From the NCBI GenBank assembly GCA_024704765.1, contig JAKMXF010000027.1, positions 18,890 through 82,889 on the forward strand: a DNA stretch of 64,000 nt. The letters are read 5' to 3'. The notes beneath the pieces were generated by a model. The model saw nothing but the letters and a program-made list of their open reading frames with translations. It did not search any database and had not been told where the DNA came from. Both the position numbers and the translations under genes were made by a program. This DNA comes from Oopsacas minuta. Taxonomy: Eukaryota; Porifera; Hexactinellida; Lyssacinosida; Leucopsacidae. Below, piece by piece: positions 1 to 13,300 of the stretch; position 1 is the first letter of the stretch; every line of letters starts with the position of its first letter.

Positions 1-1363
1 CGAGACGCCAATTATGGGACTGCTGTGTTGAGACACCTCACTCTACGTATATAAATACTAAGTAATCTATATTATTAAATCTCAATTATTGTCTGTTTGT
101 TTGTCCGTTGTAAAGGAAAGGATTTACGGTATGCAATTTTGAAATAGCCGCATAACTATGTATTTATCGTGTTTATTAAGGAAGAAAAGAATTCAATAAA
201 GCTTTACTAAACATATCGAACATCCTGAATCCGATTTTCACGCTTTTGGATTAATCATATGTAAATTTATTGTTGTTTTTGTTGCGTTAGTTTCTATATC
301 TACACCACCCGATTATTCGGACACTTTCGTCTTTGAATTGAGGTATGGTGTTCGGATAACTGAAATAGTGTATTTTGATGTATGAAATTCACTGCGGGAT
401 GATACATGAAAATTCGGATTTTGTAATTAGTTTTTTACTGCATATTCAGGACTAATACCACGTCACAGCTGGCAGGCAACAATATTATTAATCTGTTCTT
501 ATGTATAGTGAATTATCTAATTACTTATTACTACAGATACACTATACCCTCGATTATCCGAACAGCAGGAAGTATGTTATAAATCTTTGGAGCTTCTGAC
601 TACTCTAGCTCTAGTACTAGTTTTTTGAAAGTTGTCATGAATATAATGTAAACAAATTAGTCAAATCTCAAAGTACCGTACAGGCTTGCTGTAAACGGCT
701 ACCTGGGGGGAAGTAAGTACGCTGAATCCGAATTTCGCATTTCAAGTTTTTCATATCCAAATTTATTGTTGTTTTTATGGATATAAAGTAAACAAATTTC
801 AAAATTGAGGTAGAATCATACTTTCAACGACTATACTGGGGTAATCGAGTATGCTGAGTCCGAATATAGTATTGTAAACAACATCAATATTATTAAATCT
901 CAATTGTTGTTTGTCTGTTTCTTTGTCCAGTTGATATGTAAATGTATTGTTGTTTTTATGAATAGGCTTGCTCTCAACGGCTACAAATGGGGTTGATCTT
1001 ACAAAACAATTCAATAATATATATGCCATATATGTATATTTGTGAATTACATTGTTCAAATATATATATATATTATAATACTCAAAGGGCGAATAATGGA
1101 TACCTCGAAGCGCAATGTGCCGAGTTAATCGCAAAGCAACGAGCCAAAGGCTCGTTAAATAGTAATTAATAATATTTCGGTTCACATTTGGTCACCTTTG
1201 AAACGCACACTTGTGAAAACAGTGTCTGAATCAAGTGGAGTCGACAGTGGTTAAATTGTGTATATTATCGATTCTGAGTATCGCCGTAAATATACAACTG
1301 CGAATATATCCCGCATATTCTCAAGATCTTAAACACGTTTCTTGTACTTTTCTTTTCCTTTAG
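1..1363. other. Non-coding DNA upstream of the giant exon (probable intron)
   Basis: I see no exon encoding the Ig-like module here, so this stretch is probably the 3' part of a large intron of the giant gene. It is AT-rich and made of diverged repeats. The segment near 70-290 is partly repeated near 700-960 (shared runs such as ATTATTAAATCTCAATT and TTTATTGTTGTTTTT). Tigger/pogo-like ends with 'CGATTATCCGAAC' or 'GATTATTCGGACAC' occur near 305-370 and 541-570. Copies of a dispersed motif with core 'GGGGTAATCGAGTA' or close variants lie near 687-745 and 817-870. Confidence 0.6.
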
Positions 1364-1364
1364 A
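1350..1364 (+). other. 3' splice site of the giant exon
   Basis: A pyrimidine-rich tract (TTCTTTTCCTTTAG) ends at AG 1362-1363. Reading from 1364 in the frame of the giant ORF gives residues that match the C-terminal part of the module, including 'FITLDDSSISDLSG', which aligns with 'YISF..S.I.DMNGN' of the other modules. The frame upstream of the AG does not match the module and meets a TAA at 1287. The first candidate codon further in, TTG at 1449, is not a true start. Confidence 0.8.
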
Positions 1365-4300
1365 TATCCTTATCGGAGTTTCATTACCCTCGATGATTCG
1401 AGCATTTCAGACCTTTCTGGACAGAGTATATTTGAACAAATAGATTCATTGTCACCAATTCAAGTTACTCAATCGCTCTATAAACGAGACATTACTGGCC
1501 CCATCCTCTCATCATTTGATCTTGACCTAAGTTTGGATCAATTGATCTTACGATTTGATGAAGTGGTGAATGTAGTTACTCTTCGCGTGGAGTTCCTTAC
1601 TTTCCAAAATTCAAGTAATGTTTCACTCTCACAATACCAACTTAACAGTTCTCAGTCATCCTCCGAGTACGTGGTTTCGCAGTTGACTATCGAATTAAGT
1701 ACTTTTGATTTGAATAACATCAAACGGTACACTAACCTTCTTACGAACAAGAATGATACTTATCTAAATATTCTTCCACTCTTTATTTCTGACGTTTTTC
1801 ATAATCCGGTTCAAATCATATCTAAAAACTCTGCCCTCATGGTTACAAATTATTCCCCAGACTTTATTTCACCACGACTAGAGCGATTTTCCGTAAACAT
1901 GAGCGATGAAACCCTCACTCTCTACTTTTCTGAAACTGTCCAATCTGATAGTTTGAATAGCACCCAAATCAAGCTAATTAGCTTCTCTTCACTAGATTCA
2001 ACAAGTGTTACTTTGCACCAAGCGTTTTCTTTGTTTGATGACGATTTCATTATCACTTTTTCAATATCAAATGAGGATTTAAATTTGATTAAACAATATA
2101 CGAACCTAGCAACATCTGACTTAAATACATATATATCTATCACTTCACGTCTTATCCAAGATATGAACAACAATTATGTTGTTCCAATCAATGAATCCAG
2201 AGCTCTTCAAGTTTATTCTTTGTTTCCTGATTTGATCAAACCTTATTTGGTGTACTATACCTTAGATTTAGATGGATCGCCAATGCTCTCATTGACATTT
2301 TCTGAAACAGTTAACAGTTTATCATTAGATCCAATTCAAATTTCTATTCAGGACTTTAGTACTGCACAAGAATTTCGAGTATTTACTGGTGGATATACTC
2401 TAAGTCTCAATGATACTGTGATTGTTATAGTTATGTTCAAACTTGATATTGAATATATAAAGCAGAACTTTAAATTAGCAACCTCTATAAATACAACTTA
2501 TCTGCGACACAACTCTTCCTTGATACAAGACATGAATTCAAATTTCATAGTTCCAATCAATGATGGCATGGGACACCAAGCAAACTTGTTTATACCGGAT
2601 ACCACTCGCCCTTATCTCTCTCGTTTCGATTTAGACATGAATTATGGGATCGTTACTCTATATTTTTCTGAATCCATAAATGTTGATACTTTTATTCCTT
2701 CCAGCATTACGTTTCAGGCATCAAATCTTACAGTTTTAGATAGTAATTTGGATTTCTTGCTTACTGGTGGCGTTTTGACTACTGGAAATGATACTAAACT
2801 CACTTTCTCAATCTTAAAACGCGATTTAGACAGCTTGAAGCTCCTACCAAGTGTAGCCGTATCAGTTTTATCAACATATTTAAGCTTTCCAGAAATTTTG
2901 GTAGAAGATATGAATGGCAATGAAATAATCCCTCAAAATAATGGAAATGCTTTAATTGTTACGAATTTTGTTAATGATACTACTCGACCATACATTTACG
3001 ACTTTGACATTAACTTTAGTGGTTATTTAATTTTCCTTTCACTCTATTTCAGTGAAGCAATAAACGCTAGTACATTAAATGTAACTGATCTTATTCTGAT
3101 AAATCGACCATTTAATGCTTCTAACAGTTCAAATACAAGTAATGTAGCATTCGTCCTTACTGGTGGAACATATCCACAAACGAATGATATCACGATTAAT
3201 ATTACGCTACTGTTTGATGACAGTAATGCAATTAAAGGATTAGAATTATGTTCTGAGTCTATGAGGCAAGACAATTGTTTCTTGTCCTTTACCACTAATC
3301 TTATTCGTGATATGAATGACAATCCTATCATATCGAGAACAGTTGAGGATCCATTACAAGCCCGGTTCTTTATTCCAGATAGATTCTCTCCGTTTCTTCT
3401 TCAATTTATCGAATTTGATTATAACACTGAGACAGTGACCCTTTTATTTGATGAGACGGTTAATATCTCTACATTTGACCCAACTCAAATCAGTTTTCAG
3501 CGTTGGGGGTTTGACGACGGTACCCTTTCCCCGTTTAACGTTATTTGGCTAACAGGTGGATATAACTTTACACTGGTTCATGATATAAGTTTACGTTTCA
3601 CCCTAGATAACTATGATCTGAACAGAATTAAACGAGACTCTGATGTGTGTCCAGATTCTACTCGTTGCTTTATACGCTTCACGCCTTATGTTATCAAGGA
3701 TATGGCTGGAAATTTGGCGCGTGCTCTTTTAGATTCTATTGATCAACAAATACGTCGATTTGAGTATGCAGAGACTCTCAATACAGATTTGACAAGCCCT
3801 TACCTTACAGGTTTTAGCATTGATCTTGATCTTCTGAATATTTCTCTCACATTTGACGAAACCATAGATTTTACTGATTTTGACCCTCGCGGAATAACAA
3901 TTCATAATGCTCCATTTAACTCATCTGAAAGTCATACTCTAACTGGAACGGCTTTGGGAACTGCCCCCTCTACTACAGAAAACTGGATATATGTGAATTT
4001 CATCTTAAACGAATTTGACAGCATCCAATTGAAATATTTAGAAAATCTAGCTATCAATGCAAGCACAACATTTCTTACGATTACTAGCCAGGTAATCGAG
4101 GATGTTAACAATAATAAGCCTCTTTCCACCTTAGCTTCAGGAGGTATAATTCCCAATCTCTTCACTCCTGACTCAACAGAGCCTTACATGACCCAATACG
4201 ATGCTTTTCTAACAGATAAATATATCCTACTTACTTCTAACGAACCAATCTTCCTTAATTCTATTGATCCTACCTTCATCACTCTCCAATCTGCTGTGAG

Positions 4301-7300
4301 TATTCTTGAGAACGGAACTTATCATGAAACATTGATTGCAGGTAATGTGTCTTACCATGAAGCTATAAGTAACCGAAAACTTGTAATCAGAATAGATTTA
4401 TACAGAGAGAATCTTCTTCCTATTTTGCTAAACAATGAATTCATGACATCAAGATTAGATTGTTATATTTCTCATCTTCCTGGTTTATTTCAAGATATGT
4501 TTTTCAATCCATCTTTAAGTATTTCGAATGAATCTGCTCTTCAAGTCAACAGTTTCTTTGGAGATAATTTGCCTGCAAATTTAGAATTTTTTACAGTAAA
4601 CCTAGATGTAGGTACTATGACGTTGTACTTTAATGATGTGATTCTGGTTCAGAGCTTCGATCCAACAGGATTAACTTTGAAAGATAATAGAACTCCAATT
4701 GGAACAGCTGAATACACTCTTACCTCTGAGTCTAAGGCAATTTCAGACTCTAATTATTTTTTCACTGTAAAATTTTCGGATCAAGATTTGAATGTAATAA
4801 AGAAGCTTACCCTCCTAGCAACTCAAGCTAATAATACCTGCTTGGTAATACAAGGATTTCCAAACTCTCCTTTAGGTGATTATAGTAACCATATCGTTAC
4901 TCCTACTACTGATTGCGTCTTTGCTTCTAGCTTCATACCCGATACCACGAGGCCAACTTTAATTTCTTTTGTTGTTAATATGGATAATGGCGAAGTTAAA
5001 TTGACTTTTTCGGAAACTATGCGAGCAGCCAGTCTAAATATTACTAATTTTCTTTTATTAGATTCAAATAGATTGATGAATACTTCAATAAAATATTCAT
5101 TAACTGGAGGCAATTCATCCCTAATTGATGATACAGTATTAACTATCACATTTTCTATTGACGACCTGAATGAACTGAAACGGATTACACCTGGATTGTT
5201 TACTTCTGTCGATGACTCGTTTATTTCCTTTAACAACCTAACAGTCTATGATATGAATTTTAATCCAGTAATTGAGGTTCATAATGATAATGCCACGCAA
5301 ACTAGTTTCTACATTCCTGATTCAACGAATCCCTTTTTAGTATCGTATGATTTGGATCTGTCAAGAGAAATATTAATGTTTACATTTTCTGAGACGATAA
5401 ATGCTGGCTCATTTTCTGTGGGTGAGTTACACCTTCAATCTACTATCGATGGAGGAATTGTGTATCAATTAACTAGAGGCGTTTCTACGAGTGCGAACTC
5501 TACTATTCTCACCTTACCTCTCTCCTTTAATGATCTCAACAATATCAAAAGGTATACTGAACTTGCAATTGATGCTAATACAACCTTTCTATTTGCGACT
5601 AGTCTCCTTATATCAGATATGAACTCTAATCAATTTATGTCTATCTCACCTAGCTTTGCTCTTGAAGTAAACGCATTTATTCCTGATAATATACTCCCTG
5701 TCCTCGAATCTTTTGATTTAGATCTTAATACAGATTATTTAAGGCTAACATTTTCTGAAACTATGCGAGTCAGTAGCATATTTTTTGAAAGATTCGTTCT
5801 TGTTAACAAATTAGTTAACTGGACCATATTCTATCCTTTCAGCTCTGGTAATTGGTCAAACATAGATAATAGGTCAATTGCCATAAACTTTGGCAAAATT
5901 GATTCTGATAACATTCGCTTGCATACTAACCTAGCCACTTTTCAAAATAATACATATTTATACTTGCTAGACCTCAGTATTACTGATATGAACCAAAACT
6001 ATGTTAACAGCACAATACAGAAGGTAAAGATTTACACTCAAGATCGAATCAGACCAAGCTTACTTCGATTCAATATTGATCTAGACTCAGCCTTACTCAG
6101 TCTTTATTTCTCCGAAACGGTTTTGGCAACTTCATTTAATTCCACTCAATTAACCTTTCATAATGAGAACCCTGTGTCTATTTCAACTATCAACTTCACG
6201 TTAAGTATCATCCCTTCAATACTTGGTTCAAATACTTCAATTATTTTAAAATTACCAATTGATGATTTGAATGAGATTAAACGTTCATCAAATCTTGCAA
6301 CCAGTAACAATTCTACATTCCTTTCAGCAACCAAGTATACAATTTCTGATATGAACTTCAATTTGTTAATTCCTGTTGATTTTCCCAACCCTCTCTCTGT
6401 TTTTGAGTATATTTCTGACACTACTTCACCAGTTTTCAATTATTTCGATTTCGATTTGAACATTGGGTCACTGATACTTACTTTTTCGGAAACTGTCGAC
6501 ACTTCCTCCTTTATTCCGTCAGGTTTCACCCTTCAATCACACCTTACTTTGACTGAAACTGATAATATTACTTTGTCATTGAGTGCACCCACTAGTACAA
6601 CTACTCTAGATTCCACCGTTGTCTATGTAAACCTGAGTGTACAAGATTTGAATGAATTAAAGAGGCTGATTGGGTTAGGAGACGACAAATTTACCACTTA
6701 TATTAGTGTTAAATCCTTCGCAATTACAGATACCAATTCTAATCCTATATCCCCTATACCTAGTACCAACGCTACTCAAGTTTACCTATTCTCTCCAGAC
6801 ATTACAAGGCCTGAACTCTTCTCTTACACTTTAGATATGAATACAGGTTTTCTGACATTACAATTTTCTGAAACAGTAAATACAACTTCTCTACAAGTAA
6901 AAGGAATTACCATCCAATCTATCGTTACTACTTCAAATAATTCTCAATCTCACACTCTAACAGATGGTGTTAGCTTACCTTTTAGTAATGATAGTACATT
7001 ATTACGAATATACATCGGATTTAGCGATATTAACAGCATAAAGTTCTTATCCTCTCTGGCAACTTCTATGAATAATACATTTATCTCAATGACTGATTAC
7101 ACTATTAATGATATGTCACAATTACCTATTCTACCGATACCCAAAACTCAGGCCTTGAATGTGTTTAGTTATATTCCTGATGAACTAGGGCCAATTCTCC
7201 AAACTTTCAATATGAACCTCTCTGATGGGATAGTAACCTTACTCTTTGATGAAACTGTTGATGTATTTAGCTTTGATCCCAGATTTGCTCTCTTACATGC

Positions 7301-10300
7301 TTCTACTAACTCTTCTCTAATTCCACTAGATGGTAACTTTACAGCACCAGATCATCACGTAATTATTCTCAGAATTGAATATGATGTTCTTAACATTATA
7401 AAGCTTGATACCAATCTCGCAACAAGTCCTTCCAATGCATTTATTACTCTGCTACCCGATGCATTATTTGATTATTCGTTCGTCCCCAATCGAGCACAAT
7501 TAAGAACTCTTAGAGTTTCACAATTCTCCGAAGATATTGTTTCACCTGCACTTGAGAATTTCTTTGTTGATTTAACTCTTGAGAGGATTGTTTTCAATTT
7601 TAATGAACCTGTACTTGCTACTTCCTTTGATATATCTGCCCTGAGTCTCCAATCTTCTCCTAACTTTTCAACTAATGGGGTGCAGCATCAATTTTCTCGC
7701 CCTGTCTCTCTAATACAGCAGAATAATACCTTGAATCTGAACGGTCTTAGCGTAACAATAACTTTGGCTCAGGAAGATCTGAATATTATCAAATCTAATC
7801 CTAACTTTTTCACCAGCGTTGAGACATCTTACATCTCTTTCACTTCTAATTTTGTGACTGACATGAATTCTCGTTCTATTTCTCCTATTTCTTCGAGTAT
7901 TGCTATTATGGCATCTGGTTTTATAGATGACACATTGCGGCCATCATTATACAATTTTGATTTTGATTGTGATTCTGGATTGCTGCTTTTAAATTTTACC
8001 GAAATAATGAATGTGACCAGTATTCAAATTCAAAATCTGTCTTTTCAGAGATTTTCATATGTAAATAACAGTATTCACTCTTATCCTTTTCAGACTATTG
8101 ATCTTATTACAAGTGAACCCTCTCTGGTTATAGAAATAAATCTGAACCGAAATGATTTGAATGAATTGAAGAGGAGGTTGATTGCTTTAACTTTTGAAAC
8201 AACATTTTTAACCTTTGACGATATGACAGTGCAGGATATGAATTTTAATTATGCTTATCCTCAAGTTAATGGGATTAATGCTATCCAAGTTAGCCAATTT
8301 ATCTCAGATACAACCTTTCCAACTCTCACTGTGTTTGATTTAGACATGAACACTGGGATAGTTAACTTATACTTTTCAGAAACAATTTCAAGTTCTTCTA
8401 TTCAGGTACAATATTTAGTGCTTCAAGACAGGAGAAATTTTAGTGATATACAAAACTTCTATATACTTTCAGCCAACAGTTACAGCCTGCCAATTAATGA
8501 TGACATTGAAGCCTTTATTCAGATTGGATTATTTGATTTAAATGAGATTAAAAGGCTGGAAACACTTGCAGTTTCATCTTCTTCAACTTATTTATACTTA
8601 TCTGCGAATTTTCTGGATGATATTTCAGGTAATCCCATTGCACATATTTACAGTACTGATGCTAAGAGGGTAAGGCATTTTCAACAGGATATCACTCCTC
8701 CATCTATAATCTCTTTTGATTTTAATTTCAATACTGAGATTTTGTCAATATACTTTACAGAAATTGTCGATATTTCAACCATTAATATCTTAATGACATT
8801 ATCGCTATCGTCTTCCTCTTCTTCAATTGGACAATTGTATAATATCACCGGGGGTACAGCAGTTGGAGGAGATAGCCCTCTTGTTGAAATTCGACTCACT
8901 TATTTCGATCTAAATAACATAAAAAACCTGACTTTACTTGCTACTTCTACTTTCGATTTATACTTGAGGGTCTATAATGAAACTTTCATTCAGGATATGA
9001 TAGGAAATTATGTTGAGCCTGTCCAATTATCGGTGACTAATTTTACGTCAGATACAACGTCTCCTTACCTCTTGTATTTCGATCTCGATCTCACACTTGG
9101 TCAGTTAATTCTATTTTTCTCAGAAATTGTTGATATTAACTCTATTAAAGTTGATGAATTCGTCCTACAGAGTATGGTTTCAAATGCGAATGTTTCTCAT
9201 AGGATTGCAGGTGCCAGAATATTATCATACAACTCTCCTGTCATTTCACTTCAATTATCTACTTCAGATCTAAACTCGATTAAGAGATTGCATGCATCTT
9301 CATTAGCTATATCCAAATCCACAACTTATTTATCTTTTTCCCCAGATTCTATTAGCGACATTGCTGGGAATCGAGTTGTCCCAGAATTAAATGATACAGC
9401 AGTATTGGTCTCTAGTTATATTCCTGATTTGTCAGCTCCAATACTTGATAGTTATGCTCTAGATTTAAATTTAGGTGTGCTGCAGATGACATTTTCTGAA
9501 GTTGTCAATATAAACACATTTTCTGCAATGGAAATTGTCCTTCAATCAGTTAAAGATTCCTCTGTTGGAGAGTATCAATTTCATCAACTATCTGGTGGAA
9601 TACCTTCAACAATTAATTCTATTATTATTAATCTCAATATTACTAGTCCAGATTTAAACATGATTAAAAGATTGTCCCAATTAGCAACGAATACAGAGAC
9701 AACCTTTCTGTCTTGTACAATTGAACTAGTTCAAGATACAAGCAACAATCAACTGCAACCTATTCCTTTTTTCGGTGCACTTCAAGTTACTAAACTGACA
9801 ATTGACGTTACGAGACCATCACTAATGGGATTTTCTATTGATATGAATCAAGGTACTATTTTCCTGTCCTTTGATGAGACCATCGATGTATCTACTTTAA
9901 TGATTAATGAATTAGTTATTGTAAATAAATATGATTTCTTCTCTAATCTCACTTTACAATCCAATTACAGCGATCAACCATACGCAAATCAGTACCATGG
10001 CCTCTCTGGAGGGATGGTGATTGGCACTGATGCAACATCTATTACAATACAGCTCAATACAGGTGACTTCAATGAAATTAAACGAAAGGATCTTTGTACA
10101 GATATTTTGCGAGAGAAAAACTGTTACCTAACGTTTTCTAACAATACTATCAATGATGTACAAGGAAATGCTATTAGTGGTTTAGATTCTATCGCCATCC
10201 AATCGAATCCTTTTATCCCAGATACTACTTCACCATTTGTTATGTCATTCTCAGAATTCAATCTCCTAAATCAAACGATTACTTTTTTATATGATGAAAC

Positions 10301-13300
10301 GGTTAATGTTTCAACTTTCGATTTTAGTTCAATCACATTACAAACATTTTTTGAGAATCCTGAATCTTCCATTACTTTAACTAGTGGAGAAATACTTCAC
10401 GCTAACTCTTATATGGTCACTATTCAGATTAGCGATATGGACATTGATAGGATTAAATCTCATCCTAAAGTTTGCAAACAGAGAAATCTTTGTTGGGTTA
10501 GTCTCTCAAGCGGATCTATTCAGGATATGGCAGGGAACTCCGCTGATGCAATATTGAATGGCAAAGGAATATACGTATTACGGTTTGTTCAAGACGTTCT
10601 CTCGCCCTATCTTTTGCATTGGGACATTTCTGTAGATAACGGCACTGTATGGTTATATTTTAATGAACCTGTAATCGTGACGTCACCAGAAATTCTCCCG
10701 ATATCGTTTCACCCCTCCCCTGATAGTATTCTCAATTATACTCTTCTTGAGGAAAGTATATCTCTCGTGAGTGTTAAGAGTATAGTTGTAACTCTTTCTG
10801 AGACAGATCTCTTTTCTATTCGCGCAACCGATTTTATAAAAAATCCCAATAATTCTTATATTACTTTTCCTTCCACACTTTTAACTGATACTGCACAGCC
10901 CCCTAATAATGTCATCCCTATATATATCCCCTATGCTATCCCTGTCCGTTTCTTTTATCCTGATAGTTCTGGTCCGAATCTATTCCGTTCTATCCTTGAT
11001 CTGAACCTCGATACGCTCACTCTTATATTTGATGAACCAATTATTCCATATTCAATTAATATCAGCTATATAACTTTGATTATTTCATCTTCTATTACAG
11101 CTATTACAAGCCAAAACTTAACAAATGGTGTTATTTTAAATTTGAACTTTTCTAATTTCATTAACATCCAGCTAATTCGTAGCGATTTGATTTTGATAAA
11201 AGATCACCTCGGATATAGAAGTGAGCAAGATCTGATCTACACTTCACTTTTGTTTGGGGCCATACTAGACACGCAATTGCAGTCGAGTTTACCCATTCAA
11301 TCTCTACTTTCCGAATATATTTTTGATACCTCAAGAGCTAGTTTGGAATCTTTTGTCATAAATATTGAATTTGGGACAATAACTATGACTTTTAATGACG
11401 TAATGAATGCTACTACATTTAACGTTGATGGCATCTCAATTCAGAACATGGCTTTCGCATCTATAGCCAATCGTTATGCCCTGCAATATTCTTCCACATC
11501 CACATTTGCTAACGGTTACGTTTTCTCCATAAATTTGGGTGTCAAAGATTTGAATAATATTAAAGAAAATATTAATCTTGCGACTAGCATCAATACATCT
11601 TTTATAACTCTATACGCCTTTACTATTAATGATGTCAATGGTAGAGATGTGCTTGCTACAACAGATCAAAATATCGTTCAGGCATCTGCATACATTTCTG
11701 ATTCCTCTCCTCCTGCTCTTACAAACTTTACTCTAGACCTTGATTCTAACAGACTTTTATTTACATTTTCTGAAACTATTGACTTATCTTCTTTCAATGT
11801 ATCGAAGTTCGCATTTCATGGGACTAGATTCGGTATCAGGATTAGTCCCCTTTCTGCAGAAATTAATTTTTCACGACTGGATCTAGTTACTGTAGAGATT
11901 TATATCCCGCAAGCGGATATCAATTTGCTCACTAGGGATACTAGCATTGCTACTTCAGAATCTGATACATTCATAACAATATATCCCAACATTATTAAAG
12001 ATACCAATGGAAATTCTTTAAATCTCACTCAAGTTATTGTAGCATCATTATTGATACCAGACTCTCAATCCCCCGAGTTGATCAGTTTCAGCCTGGATTT
12101 AACTACGAATATCTTGGACCTGGTATTTTCTGAGATTGTTAACAGTTCCTCCCTAGACACCTCACAGATTACGATATTCTCAAATGGGGAGTGGGTGATT
12201 GCTAGCCATAGCCTGGTTAATAGCTCGGCTCCTCGTAATTCGTTTAGTGATCTAATTCAGATTTCATTAGGAAACGTCGATCAGAATGCTCTTAAAGAGG
12301 ACAGTGCACTTGCAATATCAACAAATACCACATACATTGCGTTATCTATATTTGTAATTAAAGATATGTCCGGTAATTACAATAAACTGTTGCCAATTGA
12401 AGATCTTTTTGCTGTTAATCAATATACGAATGACCAGATAAGACCAACTTTGTTGTCTTTCTCTTTAAATTTATCTACAGAAATCTTAACTCTAACTTTT
12501 TCTGAAACTATTTCTATATTATCTATAGATTTAACTCTATTTGAGTTGTCTGATAATTCAACTAATTCTTACCCATTAACTGGTGGCAGCATTATTTCTG
12601 ATAGAAATTATCATATAATATTAGTTGCACTATCAACACCAGACCTCAACAACATCAAGAAGCTTAATAGTGTTGCAACAGTAAGAGAGAATACTTATAT
12701 TGAAGTTAAGGCTGGAGCGCTCACAGACACTAATCAAAATTATGTTTACCCAACAGTTCTTCAAGCTCAGGACTTCTCTGAAGATATTATTTCTCCTGAG
12801 GTAATCAGGTTTACACTTGATCTCAATAGTAACCTTTTGATTTTAACATTTTCTGAAACAGTACGGATAACTGCTACTCTCAATCTCAGCAATCTGTCCC
12901 TCAGGAGTGCAACATCTGGAACAACTCGGAGTGTTAACTTGTTCAGCAGCTATCATAACGATTCTGTTGATGACATACTGACTATATTTCTGTCATTTGA
13001 AGATATCAATTCAATTCAGTCTCAGGAAAATCTGTGTACTGATAAACTGAATTGCTTCCTTTCATATTCATCTACTTTCATTTCTGACGTTAGTTTTAAC
13101 CCTATAATTCCTCGAATTTTCCCCTCCACTGATCTCCTACAAGTTGCTGAATTAATCCCTGATCTAGTCTCACCTAGACTGATTGAATTCTCCTTCGACC
13201 TTGATTCTGGATATTTATCATTAACTTATAATGAGGTTATAATGTATGATACTATTTCAGTTACTGACATAACTTTACAAGATGCGGAAATAATATCAAT

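Noticed and set aside
799-1185. Frames on both strands upstream of the giant exon
   Set aside because: Low-complexity, Tyr/Ile/Asn-rich translations over repeats, without module homology or domains.
1449-1451. TTG as the start codon of the giant protein
   Set aside because: It lies inside a module, the frame is open upstream to an excellent 3' splice site, and TTG starts are not expected in animal genes.
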